DNA from: Gammaproteobacteria bacterium | GTDB taxonomy: Bacteria; Pseudomonadota; Gammaproteobacteria; Cardiobacteriales; Wohlfahrtiimonadaceae | NCBI GenBank assembly: GCA_003864535.1 | Contig: BHEQ01000009.1 | Coordinates: 1-24,092 of the forward strand | Direction: 5' to 3' | DNA length: 24,092 nucleotides | Part shown: positions 14,130 through 23,001 of the stretch, piece after piece | How positions within the stretch are numbered: the stretch's first letter is position 1 | How the letters are laid out: each line of letters starts with the position of its first letter | Program-made: the position numbers and the translations under genes | The notes under the pieces: generated by a model | Database searches by the model: none | The model's input: the letters and a program-made list of their open reading frames with translations, nothing else | Told to the model about the DNA's origin: nothing

Positions 14130-15014
14130 TTAGTTTGCATAACGTGTCCCTTTCATTTGAGAGATTAACCAGTTTTTGGATTGGGTGATGCGAGATAAAT
14201 CATGTCCATCATTTTTTGCCCACATTTCAATTAAGAAAGCACCTTGATAATTTAAGTCTGATAATGTATTAAATACAAAAGAAAAGTCAACACAGCCTTC
14301 ACCAAATGGAATATCTCTGAATTTCCCAAGGCTGTTTGGAGTAATGGCTAACGTATCTTTTAGGTGAATCGCCGCAATTTTATGAATACCTTTTTGTAAC
14401 TCTGTGGCAACATTATTTTCCCATGCAGACAGGTTCCCAACATCAGGATAAACAGAAAACCAAGGACTAGCGATGGTACTTTGCTCCAAATCAAGCCATC
14501 TGCTAATACTACTCATAAAGGCAGTATCCATAATCTCCACAGATAGCATAATCTGGTTTCTTGCCGCTTGCTCAATTGCCCATGAAATCCCCTCTAAAAA
14601 GAAAGCCTTAGTTGATGCATCCGCAGGTTCATAATATACATCATAGCCTGCTAGTTGGATATTTCTAATTCCAACATCCTGAGCAAACCTCAAGGCATCA
14701 AGCATGAAAGTGCGCGCTTTTTCACGAATTTTGGAGTCTTTAGAGCCAAAAGGATAAGCGCGATGTACAGATAAGCACATGCTCGGCACATCAATACCAT
14801 ACTCTAGTTTTGCTTGAATAAATTCCATTTTTTGTTTCATATTCCATTGTAATCTTTGCTGCCGCTCAAGCGTTTCATCAATAGATATTTCAAGATAATC
14901 AAATCCTAGCGAGCGAGCTGCCGCAAAACGTTGCTGCCATGATAAGTCAATTGGAAGGGCTTTTTCATAAATTCCTAGAATAGGTATGCATTTTTTTGTA
15001 CTCTTTGTACTCAT
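14130..15014 (-). CDS. ulaE: L-ribulose/L-xylulose-5-phosphate 3-epimerase (UlaE/SgbU)
   Basis: A cytoplasmic TIM-barrel epimerase that converts L-xylulose 5-phosphate to L-ribulose 5-phosphate in ascorbate and L-xylulose/L-lyxose catabolism. At 294 aa it matches E. coli UlaE along its length: LGIYEKALP (13-21), VPSMCLSVHR, FAQDVGIRNIQLAGYDVYY (110-128), PDVGNLSAW and LIEMW. The expected metal ligands are present: E160, D191, H217 and E263. It is transcribed away from the transporter/diketogulonate operon, sharing a 306-bp regulatory region. It is a later step of the same route and is likely co-regulated with it. Whether UlaE or SgbU is the better name cannot be decided from sequence. Confidence 0.93.
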   Translation of the reverse strand: MSTKSTKKCIPILGIYEKALPIDLSWQQRFAAARSLGFDYLEISIDETLERQQRLQWNMKQKMEFIQAKLEYGIDVPSMCLSVHRAYPFGSKDSKIREKARTFMLDALRFAQDVGIRNIQLAGYDVYYEPADASTKAFFLEGISWAIEQAARNQIMLSVEIMDTAFMSSISRWLDLEQSTIASPWFSVYPDVGNLSAWENNVATELQKGIHKIAAIHLKDTLAITPNSLGKFRDIPFGEGCVDFSFVFNTLSDLNYQGAFLIEMWAKNDGHDLSRITQSKNWLISQMKGTRYAN

Positions 15015-15320
15015 AGTTAGATCTCTTGTTTAGGCTTATTTTATTAAAATTCATGCATGCTTTATGAGAATTTTTTTTACGATTGCATATATTCTAAAAA
15101 TAGTAAAGCAGATTTATATCATAAATTTATTTACTATTGCCGTTCGGTTGGAATCAAAGATGATTACGGTCAAAGATACAAGCAATATTACTGTGAGAAT
15201 GTTAAAAAAACTATTTTTTATTTGACAGCTAATATGTTAAGTGCTATTTTTGTAGAGAAATGTAAATATTGGTTTTGTATAGTAAAATTGTTAAATTTCC
15301 TTTGATTTGGAGATTCATGA
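15015..15320. promoter_or_regulatory. Divergent regulatory region between ulaE and the sugar operon
   Basis: A 306-bp shared control region. For the rightward operon there is a good sigma70 promoter, TTGACA (15222-15227), 17 nt, TATTTT (15245-15250). Upstream of it lies a perfect direct repeat, TCAAAGAT at 15154-15161 and 15170-15177 (16-nt period), a possible operator. A TGTGA half-site at 15192-15196 lacks the second half of a CRP site. An 82-codon frame (15057-15305) runs through here but looks like chance. No regulator gene is present in the window. Confidence 0.5.
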
Positions 15321-16844
15321 ATGCTTATATCCCACAAAGATACGCCTGTTCCGCTTCATCTTTTAGAAATGCAAAATATTGTCAAGCGCTTTGGAGGTAA
15401 TGCTGCCGTTTCTGATGTCAGTATTGATGTAATTCCTGGTCAGATATTGGCATTATTGGGAGAAAATGGGGCAGGTAAATCGACTTTAATAAAAATTCTG
15501 GCTGGTGTTTATACGGCTGATGAGGGTAAGATTTTCTTTAGAGGGCAGCTAATTAAATCTGCAGCAGCTATCAAAACAAAAACACATCAGCCGATTGCCT
15601 TTATTCATCAGGATTTGGGGCTAGTTGAGTGGATGACAGTTGCAGAGAATATGGCTTTTGTTATGGGATTTCCTCGCATCTGTGGTTTAATTAATTGGGC
15701 TAAGGTTCGCCAAAACGCAGTAGCTGCGTTGAGAAATATTGAGATTGATTTGGATCCAGATGCACGTGTTTTTGAATTATCACGTACAGAGAAATCTTTA
15801 TTGGCGATAGCTCGTGCAATTGCTGTGAATGCTGAAGTTTTAGTTTTAGATGAGCCAACAGCATCCTTACCAGCCGATGATGTTCGTCATTTATTTACTG
15901 TTTTAAATCGCCTGCGAGATAAAAAAGTTGGGATGATTTATGTGACGCATCGTCTTGATGAGGTGATTGAGATTGCAGATCAAATTTGTGTCATGCGTGA
16001 TGGTCGCTATGTTGCTGGAGGTATCACTACACAATATTGTGTGCGCGATTTAGTCCAGTTGATTGTAGGCGAAGCCGTTCGTGAGAATCAGCGAGAAGAC
16101 TTGCCAGAACTGCTGCCAGAAGTTTTAAGTATCCAGAGCGTTATTGTAGGTGAAACAGGTCCTGTATCTTTTACTCTACAACCAGGAGAAATGTTGGCGC
16201 TGGTAGGACTGCGTGGTGCTGGGCACGAGGAAATCGGGCGTTTATTATTTGGGCTGCGTCAAAAAGAGCAGGGCAATATTATATTAAATAATAAAAGCTA
16301 CACTGCCAAGAATCCAAAAGAGGCGATGCAAGCGGGTATTTCTTTGGTTGCTGGGGATCGAATTCAAGAGAGCCTGATAATTTCTATGACTGTTAGCGAA
16401 AATTTATTTATCAACCCGTGCAGTAGCAAAAAACATCCATTGTCGTATTACAGTAAATCCACAGAGTATGATAGCAGCAAACAAAAAATACAGCAATTTG
16501 ATATCAGACCCAATGATCCAACTAGTATTATTAGTACCTTATCAGGTGGTAATCAACAAAAAGTAGTGATTACGCGTTGGCTCGGGCTCAAGGCACCAGT
16601 CCTAATCCTAGAAGACCCAACTGCGGGCGTGGATGTTGGTGCACGAGCTGATATTTATGATTTACTAAATCTCTCATTAGCTGAAGGTGTTGCTATCTTA
16701 GTAATCTCTACTGACTTTGAAGAAATTGCACATATATGTAATAGGGCATTGGTGTTTAATCGAGGGCAGGTTGTTGGTGAATTAAAAAATGAACAGCTTA
16801 CATTTGCCAATTTGCTTGAGCTTGCCTCAGCTTGCACAAATTAA
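15321..16844 (+). CDS. Sugar ABC importer ATPase, tandem NBDs (RbsA-like)
   Basis: A 507-aa cytoplasmic ATPase with two fused nucleotide-binding domains, the energiser of a ribose-type (CUT2) importer. NBD1 has Walker A GENGAGKST (47-55), HQDLG, Walker B VLVLDE (173-178) and switch H210, but its signature is LSRTEKS (153-159) instead of an LSGGQ-like motif. NBD2 has the degenerate P-loop usual for this family (GLRGAGHEE, 296-304), signature LSGGNQQ (407-413), and an unusual Walker B, VLILED (427-432), with the acidic pair in the order E-D rather than D-E. Hydrolysis is therefore probably carried by composite sites with unequal roles. GGAG lies about 8 nt before the ATG. It is the first gene of the operon; permease and binding protein follow. 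Confidence 0.9.
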   Translation: MLISHKDTPVPLHLLEMQNIVKRFGGNAAVSDVSIDVIPGQILALLGENGAGKSTLIKILAGVYTADEGKIFFRGQLIKSAAAIKTKTHQPIAFIHQDLGLVEWMTVAENMAFVMGFPRICGLINWAKVRQNAVAALRNIEIDLDPDARVFELSRTEKSLLAIARAIAVNAEVLVLDEPTASLPADDVRHLFTVLNRLRDKKVGMIYVTHRLDEVIEIADQICVMRDGRYVAGGITTQYCVRDLVQLIVGEAVRENQREDLPELLPEVLSIQSVIVGETGPVSFTLQPGEMLALVGLRGAGHEEIGRLLFGLRQKEQGNIILNNKSYTAKNPKEAMQAGISLVAGDRIQESLIISMTVSENLFINPCSSKKHPLSYYSKSTEYDSSKQKIQQFDIRPNDPTSIISTLSGGNQQKVVITRWLGLKAPVLILEDPTAGVDVGARADIYDLLNLSLAEGVAILVISTDFEEIAHICNRALVFNRGQVVGELKNEQLTFANLLELASACTN

Positions 16845-16862
16845 TCCATACAGGAGAATAAC

Positions 16863-17909
16863 ATGTCAAAAATGTCAATAAAATCAACAGCACTAGAAGA
16901 AAGAGTCAGTTTAAAACAGGATGGATTTGCACGCTTCGCAGGACAGATGTTAACGCGTTATGCTTTATTAATACTATGTATTTTATTGATTATAATTTTT
17001 TCTGCAACTACGCCATCTTTTGCTTCAATGCTGACTTTACAGGCAATTTTAGCGAGTAAGTCTAAGATTGCACTGCTGGCTCTGGCTGCAACTATTCCCA
17101 TGATTGTTGGAAAGATTGATTTAAATGTTGGCTTTGGGATTGTGTTGTGGCACATTCTTGCAATTACATTGCAAGTTGAGTATGGTTTTTCATGGCAAAT
17201 GGCTGTCGTTATTGTTTTAGTACTTTCCGCGTTATATGGCTTATTTAATGGAATATTAGTGGCATTAGCAGATATAGATGCTTTTGTTGCAACATTAGGT
17301 TCAGGCACAACCCTCTATGCTATTGCACTGTGGCACTCTGGTGGGCGCCAAATTATTGGCGATCTTCCTGAAGAATTTTTAAATTTACATCATTTTGAAG
17401 TGATGGGAATTCCAATTGCAGCCTTTTATGTGCTGGTGGTGGCGATTACTTTATGGTTGATTACGGAGCATACACCTATGGGTCGCTGTATGTATGCTGT
17501 CGGTGGGAATCCAATGGCTGCGAGGCTCAATGGGATTTCTATTAATAGATATTGTATTGGATCTTTTGTTGCTAGCAGTGTATTAACAGGTTTCACTGGC
17601 GTATTGATTGCTGCAGAACAGGGCGTTGGTCAGGCAAGTGTAGGAATGGATTATATGCTCCCAGCTCTTGTCGGTGCTTTTTTAGGAAGCACAACCATCC
17701 GTCCTGGACGAGTTAATGTGTGGGGCACTGTGGTTGGTGTATCAATTTTAGCAATAGGAATTGCTGGAATACAGCAATTTGGGGGGAATTTTTGGGTTGA
17801 GCCTTTATTTAATGGAGCCACTTTACTACTTTCCATCACATTGGCAGGGTATGCACAGCGGCGCAGATTATTAAATAAAAAGACTATACAACGCAGACAG
17901 ATACCGTAA
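16863..17909 (+). CDS. Sugar ABC importer permease (RbsC-like)
   Basis: A 348-aa inner-membrane permease of the BPD_transp_2 (CUT2) family. It has about nine hydrophobic segments, the first near 33-47 after a hydrophilic N-terminus. Family marks are PMIVGKIDLNVGFG (about 79-92), GLFNGILVALADIDAFVATLGSGT, YAVGGNPMAARLNGI and the late GAFLGSTTIRPGRVNVWGT segment. GGAG lies 7-8 nt before the ATG, 18 nt after the ATPase gene. Only one permease gene is present, as usual for systems that form a homodimeric pore. The substrate cannot be read from it; the context suggests an acidic sugar or sugar lactone. Confidence 0.9.
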   Translation: MSKMSIKSTALEERVSLKQDGFARFAGQMLTRYALLILCILLIIIFSATTPSFASMLTLQAILASKSKIALLALAATIPMIVGKIDLNVGFGIVLWHILAITLQVEYGFSWQMAVVIVLVLSALYGLFNGILVALADIDAFVATLGSGTTLYAIALWHSGGRQIIGDLPEEFLNLHHFEVMGIPIAAFYVLVVAITLWLITEHTPMGRCMYAVGGNPMAARLNGISINRYCIGSFVASSVLTGFTGVLIAAEQGVGQASVGMDYMLPALVGAFLGSTTIRPGRVNVWGTVVGVSILAIGIAGIQQFGGNFWVEPLFNGATLLLSITLAGYAQRRRLLNKKTIQRRQIP

Positions 17910-17974
17910 ATCAATATTTAATCATAATTTAGATCAAGTTGTAAAACATATAGTTATATTATAAGGAGTTACAC

Positions 17975-19090
17975 ATGAAAAATAGAATCATTTTAAAAAT
18001 AGGCATGATGATTGGGTTATTAACAGTCACCTTAAATGCAGTGGCTGACCCTGCAGACGCTTATGTTCAGTATGCTAAAGAAGAGGTTGCTAAAGCTTCA
18101 AAGCCAGTAACAGACTGGGATGGGCCAAGCACTGGACCTGTCTTGCAAAAAGGTAAAAATATTATTTTCATTGCATCTGACATGAAAAATGGTGGTGTTC
18201 AAGGTGTCTATGATGGTCTATTAGAAGCCATAAAAGCAACTGATTGGAAACTTGACGTACTTGATGGTGCAGGTTCTGTGAAAGATCAACTTGCTGCACT
18301 AAATCAAGCAATTGCTAAAAAACCAGATGGGATTGTCATTGGTGGTTGGAATCCAAATGTTGCACGTATCCCTTTAAAAAAGGCAATAAAAGAGGGAATT
18401 ATACTAGTTTCCTGGCAGGCATCCCCAGAGCCAGGCCCGATGAAAGCGTATGATATTTTTTATAATGTGACGGGAGATGCCAAAGAAGTTGCACGTATTG
18501 CTGCCTTACAGGCAGTTGCACAATCAGAAGGAACAGCAAAGGTTCTTATTTTTACTGACTCTTTATATCAAATTGCATTAGACAAAGCCAATGTAATGAA
18601 AGATGTGATTGAAAAGTGTGAGAAATGCACAGTCTTAGAATTTATTGACACCCCTATTTCAGATACTTCAAACCGCATGCCTGGAATGACTTTTAGTTTG
18701 TTACAAAAATATGGTGATCAATTTGAATACGCTTTGGCAATTAATGATCTGTATTTTGATTTTATGGCTGCGTCTTTAAAAACTGCTAATAAAGGTGGGA
18801 AGGGTGCACCTTATAATATTTCTGCGGGAGATGGTTCTATTACTGCCTATCAACGTATTCGTTTGGGTAATAGCCAACTGGCAACTGTGCCCAGTCCTTT
18901 GAAAATGAATGGTTGGCAGTTGCTAGATGAGCTTAATCGTGCGTTTGCAGGACAAGATCCTTCACATTATATCGCACCTGTACATTTGGTAACCAAAGAG
19001 AATATTGAGCAAGATGGAGGGCAGAATAATCATTTTGATCCACAAAATGCCTATCAATCACACTATAAAGAAATCTGGGGAGTGAAATAA
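17975..19090 (+). CDS. Periplasmic sugar-binding protein of the ABC importer
   Basis: A 371-aa secreted binding protein (peripla_BP_4, type I fold). The signal peptide spans about 1-24 (KNRIILK, hydrophobic core, cleavage after AVA). The mature protein shows IIFIASDMKNGGVQGVYDGL (first lobe), KDQLAALNQAIAKKPDGIVIGGWN, ILVSWQAS, KVLIFTDSLYQIALDKA and the late ISAGDGSITAYQRIR. Two Cys (EKCEKC) are close together and could form a disulfide. GGAG lies 8 nt before the ATG. It is placed after the permease, within the operon. Similar proteins bind aldoses, sugar alcohols or autoinducer-2; the ligand here is inferred only from the neighbouring lactonase and diketogulonate reductase. Confidence 0.9.
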   Translation: MKNRIILKIGMMIGLLTVTLNAVADPADAYVQYAKEEVAKASKPVTDWDGPSTGPVLQKGKNIIFIASDMKNGGVQGVYDGLLEAIKATDWKLDVLDGAGSVKDQLAALNQAIAKKPDGIVIGGWNPNVARIPLKKAIKEGIILVSWQASPEPGPMKAYDIFYNVTGDAKEVARIAALQAVAQSEGTAKVLIFTDSLYQIALDKANVMKDVIEKCEKCTVLEFIDTPISDTSNRMPGMTFSLLQKYGDQFEYALAINDLYFDFMAASLKTANKGGKGAPYNISAGDGSITAYQRIRLGNSQLATVPSPLKMNGWQLLDELNRAFAGQDPSHYIAPVHLVTKENIEQDGGQNNHFDPQNAYQSHYKEIWGVK

Positions 19091-19130
19091 AGTAGTGCCT
19101 TAGTCTACATGTATCACATTAAAGGAATGT

Positions 19131-20024
19131 ATGAAAACGACCAACTTTCACTTGGAATTATTCAATGATAATAGCATATTAGAGTGTTTATGCTCACCTG
19201 CTATCTGGGCTGAAGGACCTGTTTGGATGCCAGAACAGCAAGCACTTATTTTCAGTGATGTCAAAGGTAACTGTATGTATAGTTGGCAATATAATGGTTC
19301 TATTGATGTCTTTCGTCCCTATTCAAATTATGCTAATGGAAATGCTCGTGACCAAGAGGGGCGTTTGATTAGTTGTGAACATGGTAGGCGTTGCATCAGC
19401 CGTACACAGCATGATGGTAGCATTGAAATTCTGGTAACTCATTTTGATGGTAAGCGGTTTAATTCACCAAACGATGTGGTGGTAAAGTCAGATGGTACGA
19501 TCTGGTTCACAGATCCTCCATATGGCATTATAAGCGATGACGAAGGTTATCATTCTCCGAGCCAAATTATTGGCTGCTATATTTATTGTTTTGATCCTAA
19601 AGAAAATAGTCTACAGATTGCAACTTGTGATACTCAACGACCTAACGGTCTTGCATTTTCACCAGACGAGAGCCTTTTATATGTTGCTGATATGTCAATT
19701 ATTGATTTCCCAACGTGTGGTCGGAGTCATTTACGCGTCTATGCTGTAGATCAGAATAATTTAGATTTTCTTAAGGTACTCACAGACGTAGCACCTGGCA
19801 TTCCAGATGGCTTTTGTTTGGATAAAGTTGGGAATATATTTTGTAGTTGTGACGACGGCATCGTAATTTTTAATCCAGAAGGACAGCAGATTGGGAAAAT
19901 AAATGTGCCTGAACGTGTATCCAACTGTACTTTTGGGGGACCTAATTATAATGAGCTTTTTATCACAGCTACTCGTTCATTATACCGAATTAAATTAGCA
20001 ACAGGCATTAGCATAGTGCCTTAA
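19131..20024 (+). CDS. SMP-30/gluconolactonase-family lactonase
   Basis: A 297-aa six-bladed beta-propeller hydrolase that opens sugar-acid lactones with one divalent metal. The metal and active-site residues expected for the family are present: E29 (AEGPVW), N114 (NSPNDVVV), N172 (RPNGLAFS) and D226 (PDGF). TDPPYGI (127-133) is also typical. There is no signal peptide, so it acts in the cytoplasm on imported substrate. AAAGGA lies 6 nt before the ATG; gaps are 40 nt before and 58 nt after, within the operon. Next to YiaK, the natural substrate would be a lactone yielding a YiaK-type acid, for example dehydro-L-ascorbate giving 2,3-diketo-L-gulonate. That substrate is inferred; the family also handles glucono-, xylono- and arabinolactones. 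Confidence 0.88.
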   Translation: MKTTNFHLELFNDNSILECLCSPAIWAEGPVWMPEQQALIFSDVKGNCMYSWQYNGSIDVFRPYSNYANGNARDQEGRLISCEHGRRCISRTQHDGSIEILVTHFDGKRFNSPNDVVVKSDGTIWFTDPPYGIISDDEGYHSPSQIIGCYIYCFDPKENSLQIATCDTQRPNGLAFSPDESLLYVADMSIIDFPTCGRSHLRVYAVDQNNLDFLKVLTDVAPGIPDGFCLDKVGNIFCSCDDGIVIFNPEGQQIGKINVPERVSNCTFGGPNYNELFITATRSLYRIKLATGISIVP

Positions 20025-20082
20025 GCTCTCATTTTTAGTCGATGTTTAATTGCCACTTAAGTTTTAATTATAAAGGATCTCC

Positions 20083-21081
20083 ATGAAAATAAGTTATACC
20101 GATCTAAAAGCTGAGTTTGTCCGTGTATTACTCAAAAGAAAGCTAAAACCAGAGATTGCTGATGAGTGCGCAACCATGTTTGCAGATACAACAGAGCTTG
20201 GGGTATTTTCACATGGGGTTAATCGTTTCCCAAGATTTATTCAACAATTAGATGCAGGTCATATTAATCCTGATGCCAATCCTATTAAAACGCTTTCATT
20301 AGGTGCGATTGAGCAATGGGATGCCAAGCAAAGTATTGGTAATCTGACCGCACAAAAAATGATGAACCGAGCGATAGAAATTGCTAAGAAAAATGGCATT
20401 GGCGTTGTTGCTTTAAAAAATGCAAACCATTGGATGCGAGGTGGAACGTATGGCTATCAGGCGGCGGAAAAAGGTTTAGTTGGTGTATGTTGGACAAATT
20501 CGAGTGCAGTTATGCCGCCTTGGGGTGGTAAAGACGGTAGGATTGGTACCAATCCTCTCATTATTGCTATTCCAAGCGATCCAATTACTTTAGTTGATAT
20601 GTCGATGTCGATGTTTTCCTATGGCAAGCTTGAAGTAAATCGTTTGGCTGAGCAACAACTATCAATTGATGGTGGCTTTGATGATGCTGATCAACTGACA
20701 CGCGATCCTGCAACCATTGAAAAAAACCGACGGATTCTACCTATGGGATACTGGAAGGGATCAGGTATGTCTATTGTGCTTGATATGTTAGCAACCCTTT
20801 TAAGTGGTGGATTATCTGTAGCTGAAATCACTGAAGATAAGAAAGATGAATATTGTATCTCACAAGTATTCATTGCAATCGATATTAATCAAACGATAGA
20901 GGGAGCAACTCAAGCAGAAAAGTTAAAGCGTATTTGTGACTACGTTTTATCCTCAACTCCTATTGATCCTAAACAACCTGTTAGATTACCAGGACATGAT
21001 CTTCTTAAAAAAAGAGATGCGTATAGAAAAAATGGAATTCCAGTGACCAAAAGCGTTTGGGATGTCATAAAAGCACTTTAA
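20083..21081 (+). CDS. yiaK: 2,3-diketo-L-gulonate reductase (YiaK/DlgD)
   Basis: A 332-aa NAD(P)H-dependent dehydrogenase of the Ldh_2 family that reduces 2,3-diketo-L-gulonate to 3-keto-L-gulonate in the cytoplasm. Very close to E. coli YiaK throughout: SHGVNRFPRFIQQL (43-56, catalytic H44), LGAIEQWDA, NANHWMRGG (113-121, H116), SAVMPPWG, RIGTNPLI, VDMSMSMFSYGKLEVNRLA, IEKNRRILPMGYWKGSGMS and RLPGHD. The length equals that of the E. coli enzyme. The C-terminal part is the least conserved. AAAGGA lies 6 nt before the ATG. In E. coli yiaK heads yiaKLMNO; here yiaL is absent and the TRAP genes follow 12 nt later. This gene is the strongest indicator of the substrate of the whole operon. Confidence 0.96.
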   Translation: MKISYTDLKAEFVRVLLKRKLKPEIADECATMFADTTELGVFSHGVNRFPRFIQQLDAGHINPDANPIKTLSLGAIEQWDAKQSIGNLTAQKMMNRAIEIAKKNGIGVVALKNANHWMRGGTYGYQAAEKGLVGVCWTNSSAVMPPWGGKDGRIGTNPLIIAIPSDPITLVDMSMSMFSYGKLEVNRLAEQQLSIDGGFDDADQLTRDPATIEKNRRILPMGYWKGSGMSIVLDMLATLLSGGLSVAEITEDKKDEYCISQVFIAIDINQTIEGATQAEKLKRICDYVLSSTPIDPKQPVRLPGHDLLKKRDAYRKNGIPVTKSVWDVIKAL

Positions 21082-21093
21082 AGAGGATTATAA

Positions 21094-21612
21094 ATGAAAT
21101 TACTCTATCGGTTCTACCATGCTCTTTTTTACAGAATCAAAAAAATAATGGAAGTATCGTTGGTTCTTATCATGGGAATTCTTGCAAGCATTGTCTTTAT
21201 GAATGTGGTCTTAAGATATGGATTTAATACAAACGCAACTTTTGTAGAAGAGTTATCGCGATTTTTATTTGTGTGGTTGACTTTTATTGGTGCAGTAATC
21301 ACTTTTCATGAATATTCTCATGTATCTGTTTCATTTTTTATAAAAAAACTATCCTCCAAAATGCAACTTATATTATCGCTAATCACGAATGGAATGATGC
21401 TTTTTTGTTGTTATCTTATAGTCTTTGGGAGTTTTTTACAGGCACGGCTTAATTGGAATAATATCACCCCCATTCTTGAAATTCCTACAGGACTGGTACA
21501 GGTCTCAGGCATTGTTTGCGGTATTGGAATAGGCATGGTTTTGATAGCACGAATAGCTTTTACTTTAAAAGTATTGCTATCTAGATTAATGCATAAGGAA
21601 CAAGAACAATGA
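21094..21612 (+). CDS. yiaM: TRAP transporter small membrane subunit (YiaM, DctQ family)
   Basis: A 172-aa inner-membrane protein with four membrane segments (about 18-40, 55-72, 90-115 and 128-155), the DctQ layout. Family marks are VFMNVVLRYGFN and EELSRFLFVWLTFIGAVITF, matching E. coli YiaM (FINIILRYGFQ, DELSRYLFVWLTFIGA). It pairs with the large DctM subunit to form the sodium-driven 2,3-diketo-L-gulonate importer. GAGGA lies 7-8 nt before the ATG, and the stop overlaps the next start (ATGA), indicating translational coupling with yiaN. Slightly longer than E. coli YiaM at the N-terminus. Confidence 0.92.
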   Translation: MKLLYRFYHALFYRIKKIMEVSLVLIMGILASIVFMNVVLRYGFNTNATFVEELSRFLFVWLTFIGAVITFHEYSHVSVSFFIKKLSSKMQLILSLITNGMMLFCCYLIVFGSFLQARLNWNNITPILEIPTGLVQVSGIVCGIGIGMVLIARIAFTLKVLLSRLMHKEQEQ

Positions 21613-22892
21613 CCATTTTTATTTTTCTGGTAGCGTTACTTGGCAGCATTTTACTAGGTATTCCGATTGCATTTTCATTACTAATTTGTGGCGTTGCTTT
21701 AATGCTGCATTTGGATATGTTTGATGCGCAGATACTCGCCCAAAATTTACTCGGTGGTGCAGATAATTCTGCTTTACTCGCAATCCCATTTTTTATTCTG
21801 GCTGGCGAGATCATGAATAGTGGAGGACTCTCAAAACGTATTATTGATTTACCTATGAAGCTTGTCGGGCATAAACAAGGTGGTTTAGGGTTTGTTGCAA
21901 TTATTGCAGCAATGTTAATGGGAAGTCTCTCAGGTTCTGCTGTTGCTGATACTGCAGCTGTAGGTGCTATTTTAATTCCTATGATGCGTTCAACAGGATA
22001 TCCTGTGAATCGTTCCGCAGGTTTGATTGCTGCAGGTGGGATTATAGCCCCGATTATTCCGCCTTCAATTCCATTTATTATTTTTGGGGTCACAAGTGGT
22101 GTTTCTATTACTAAACTATTTTTGGCAGGCTTATTTCCAGGACTTGTCATGGGACTTGTGCTTGCAATAACCTGGCGGTGGCAATCAAAAAAAATGAATG
22201 TAGTTCCTTTTAAAAAGGCGACGCGTATTGAAATTCTGGAATCTCTAAAAAATGGTAGCTGGGCGCTGCTGTTACCTGTGATTATTGTGGGTGGATTTCG
22301 TTTTGGGATTTTTACACCGACTGAAGCTGGTGCCGTTGCTGCTTTTTATGCTTTATTTGTATCAGTTGTTATATATCGCGATTTAAAGCTGTCTCAATTG
22401 TATAGTATCTTATTAGCATCCGCGAAAACATCCGCAATTGTGATGTTTTTAGTCGCAGCAGCGAGTGTATCTGGGTGGCTCATTACAATTGCTGAGCTTC
22501 CTATTATGGTAGGAGATTTATTACAGCCTTTGGTAAACTCTCCTCAAATCCTGATTTTAGTAATTATGTTGATAGTTTTTATTATCGGAATGATGATGGA
22601 TCTAACGCCAACTGTATTAATTTTAACACCTGTGTTAATGCCTATAGTACATGAGGCAGGTATAGACCCAGTTTATTTCGGGGTGCTGTTCATTTTAAAT
22701 GCCTCAATCGGGTTAATTACGCCACCTGTTGGCAATGTATTAAACGTAATTACTGGCATCGCTAAAATTGAATTTGATGAAGCTGCTAAAGGAGTATTTC
22801 CATACGTAATAGTCTTGTTACTTATGCTAATTATTTTTTCTCTTTTTCCACAACTTATATTAATGCCACTTCATTGGATTCAACCAGCTTAG
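21609..22892 (+). CDS. yiaN: TRAP transporter large permease subunit (YiaN, DctM family)
   Basis: A 427-aa inner-membrane permease with about 12 hydrophobic segments, the transport channel of the TRAP system. DctM marks include LLGGADNSALLAIPFFILAGEIMN, AAMLMGSLSGSAVADTAAVGAILIPMM, GGIIAPIIPPSIPFIIFG and FTPTEAGAVAAFYAL, plus the late NASIGLITPPVGNVLNV. These form the two re-entrant hairpins that bind Na+ and substrate in this family. AAGGAACAAG precedes the ATG, which overlaps the yiaM stop by 4 nt. It is the usual length, with no damage seen. Confidence 0.95.
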   Translation: MTIFIFLVALLGSILLGIPIAFSLLICGVALMLHLDMFDAQILAQNLLGGADNSALLAIPFFILAGEIMNSGGLSKRIIDLPMKLVGHKQGGLGFVAIIAAMLMGSLSGSAVADTAAVGAILIPMMRSTGYPVNRSAGLIAAGGIIAPIIPPSIPFIIFGVTSGVSITKLFLAGLFPGLVMGLVLAITWRWQSKKMNVVPFKKATRIEILESLKNGSWALLLPVIIVGGFRFGIFTPTEAGAVAAFYALFVSVVIYRDLKLSQLYSILLASAKTSAIVMFLVAAASVSGWLITIAELPIMVGDLLQPLVNSPQILILVIMLIVFIIGMMMDLTPTVLILTPVLMPIVHEAGIDPVYFGVLFILNASIGLITPPVGNVLNVITGIAKIEFDEAAKGVFPYVIVLLLMLIIFSLFPQLILMPLHWIQPA

Positions 22893-22950
22893 AAAATCTT
22901 CATACTTTTGTACATATAGAATCAAATAGATATTTTCAAGAATTAATTTG

Positions 22951-22976
22951 TTTAATAACGGTATTTTTAATAACGG
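22951..22976 (+). repeat. Short direct repeat in the yiaN-yiaO gap
   Basis: TTTAATAACGG occurs at 22951-22961 and again at 22966-22976. It lies about 25 nt before the yiaO start and could be chance, an mRNA processing or stability feature, or a regulator site that lets the binding protein be made at a different level from the permease. Confidence 0.4.
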
Positions 22977-23001
22977 CATATTTGCCAAAGGAAACTAACT
23001 T

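Noticed and set aside
15192..15207. CRP site before the ABC operon
   Set aside because: A TGTGA half-site is present, but the second half reads TAAAA instead of TCACA, so it is not supported.
15057..15305. 82-codon plus-strand frame in the ulaE/ABC intergenic region
   Set aside because: It spans the promoter region, has no ribosome binding site, and its Tyr/Lys/Phe-rich product resembles chance translation of AT-rich DNA.
21581..22150. 189-codon antisense frame inside yiaN
   Set aside because: It is a long open frame produced by the codon pattern of a hydrophobic gene; the sense frame is an unmistakable DctM permease.
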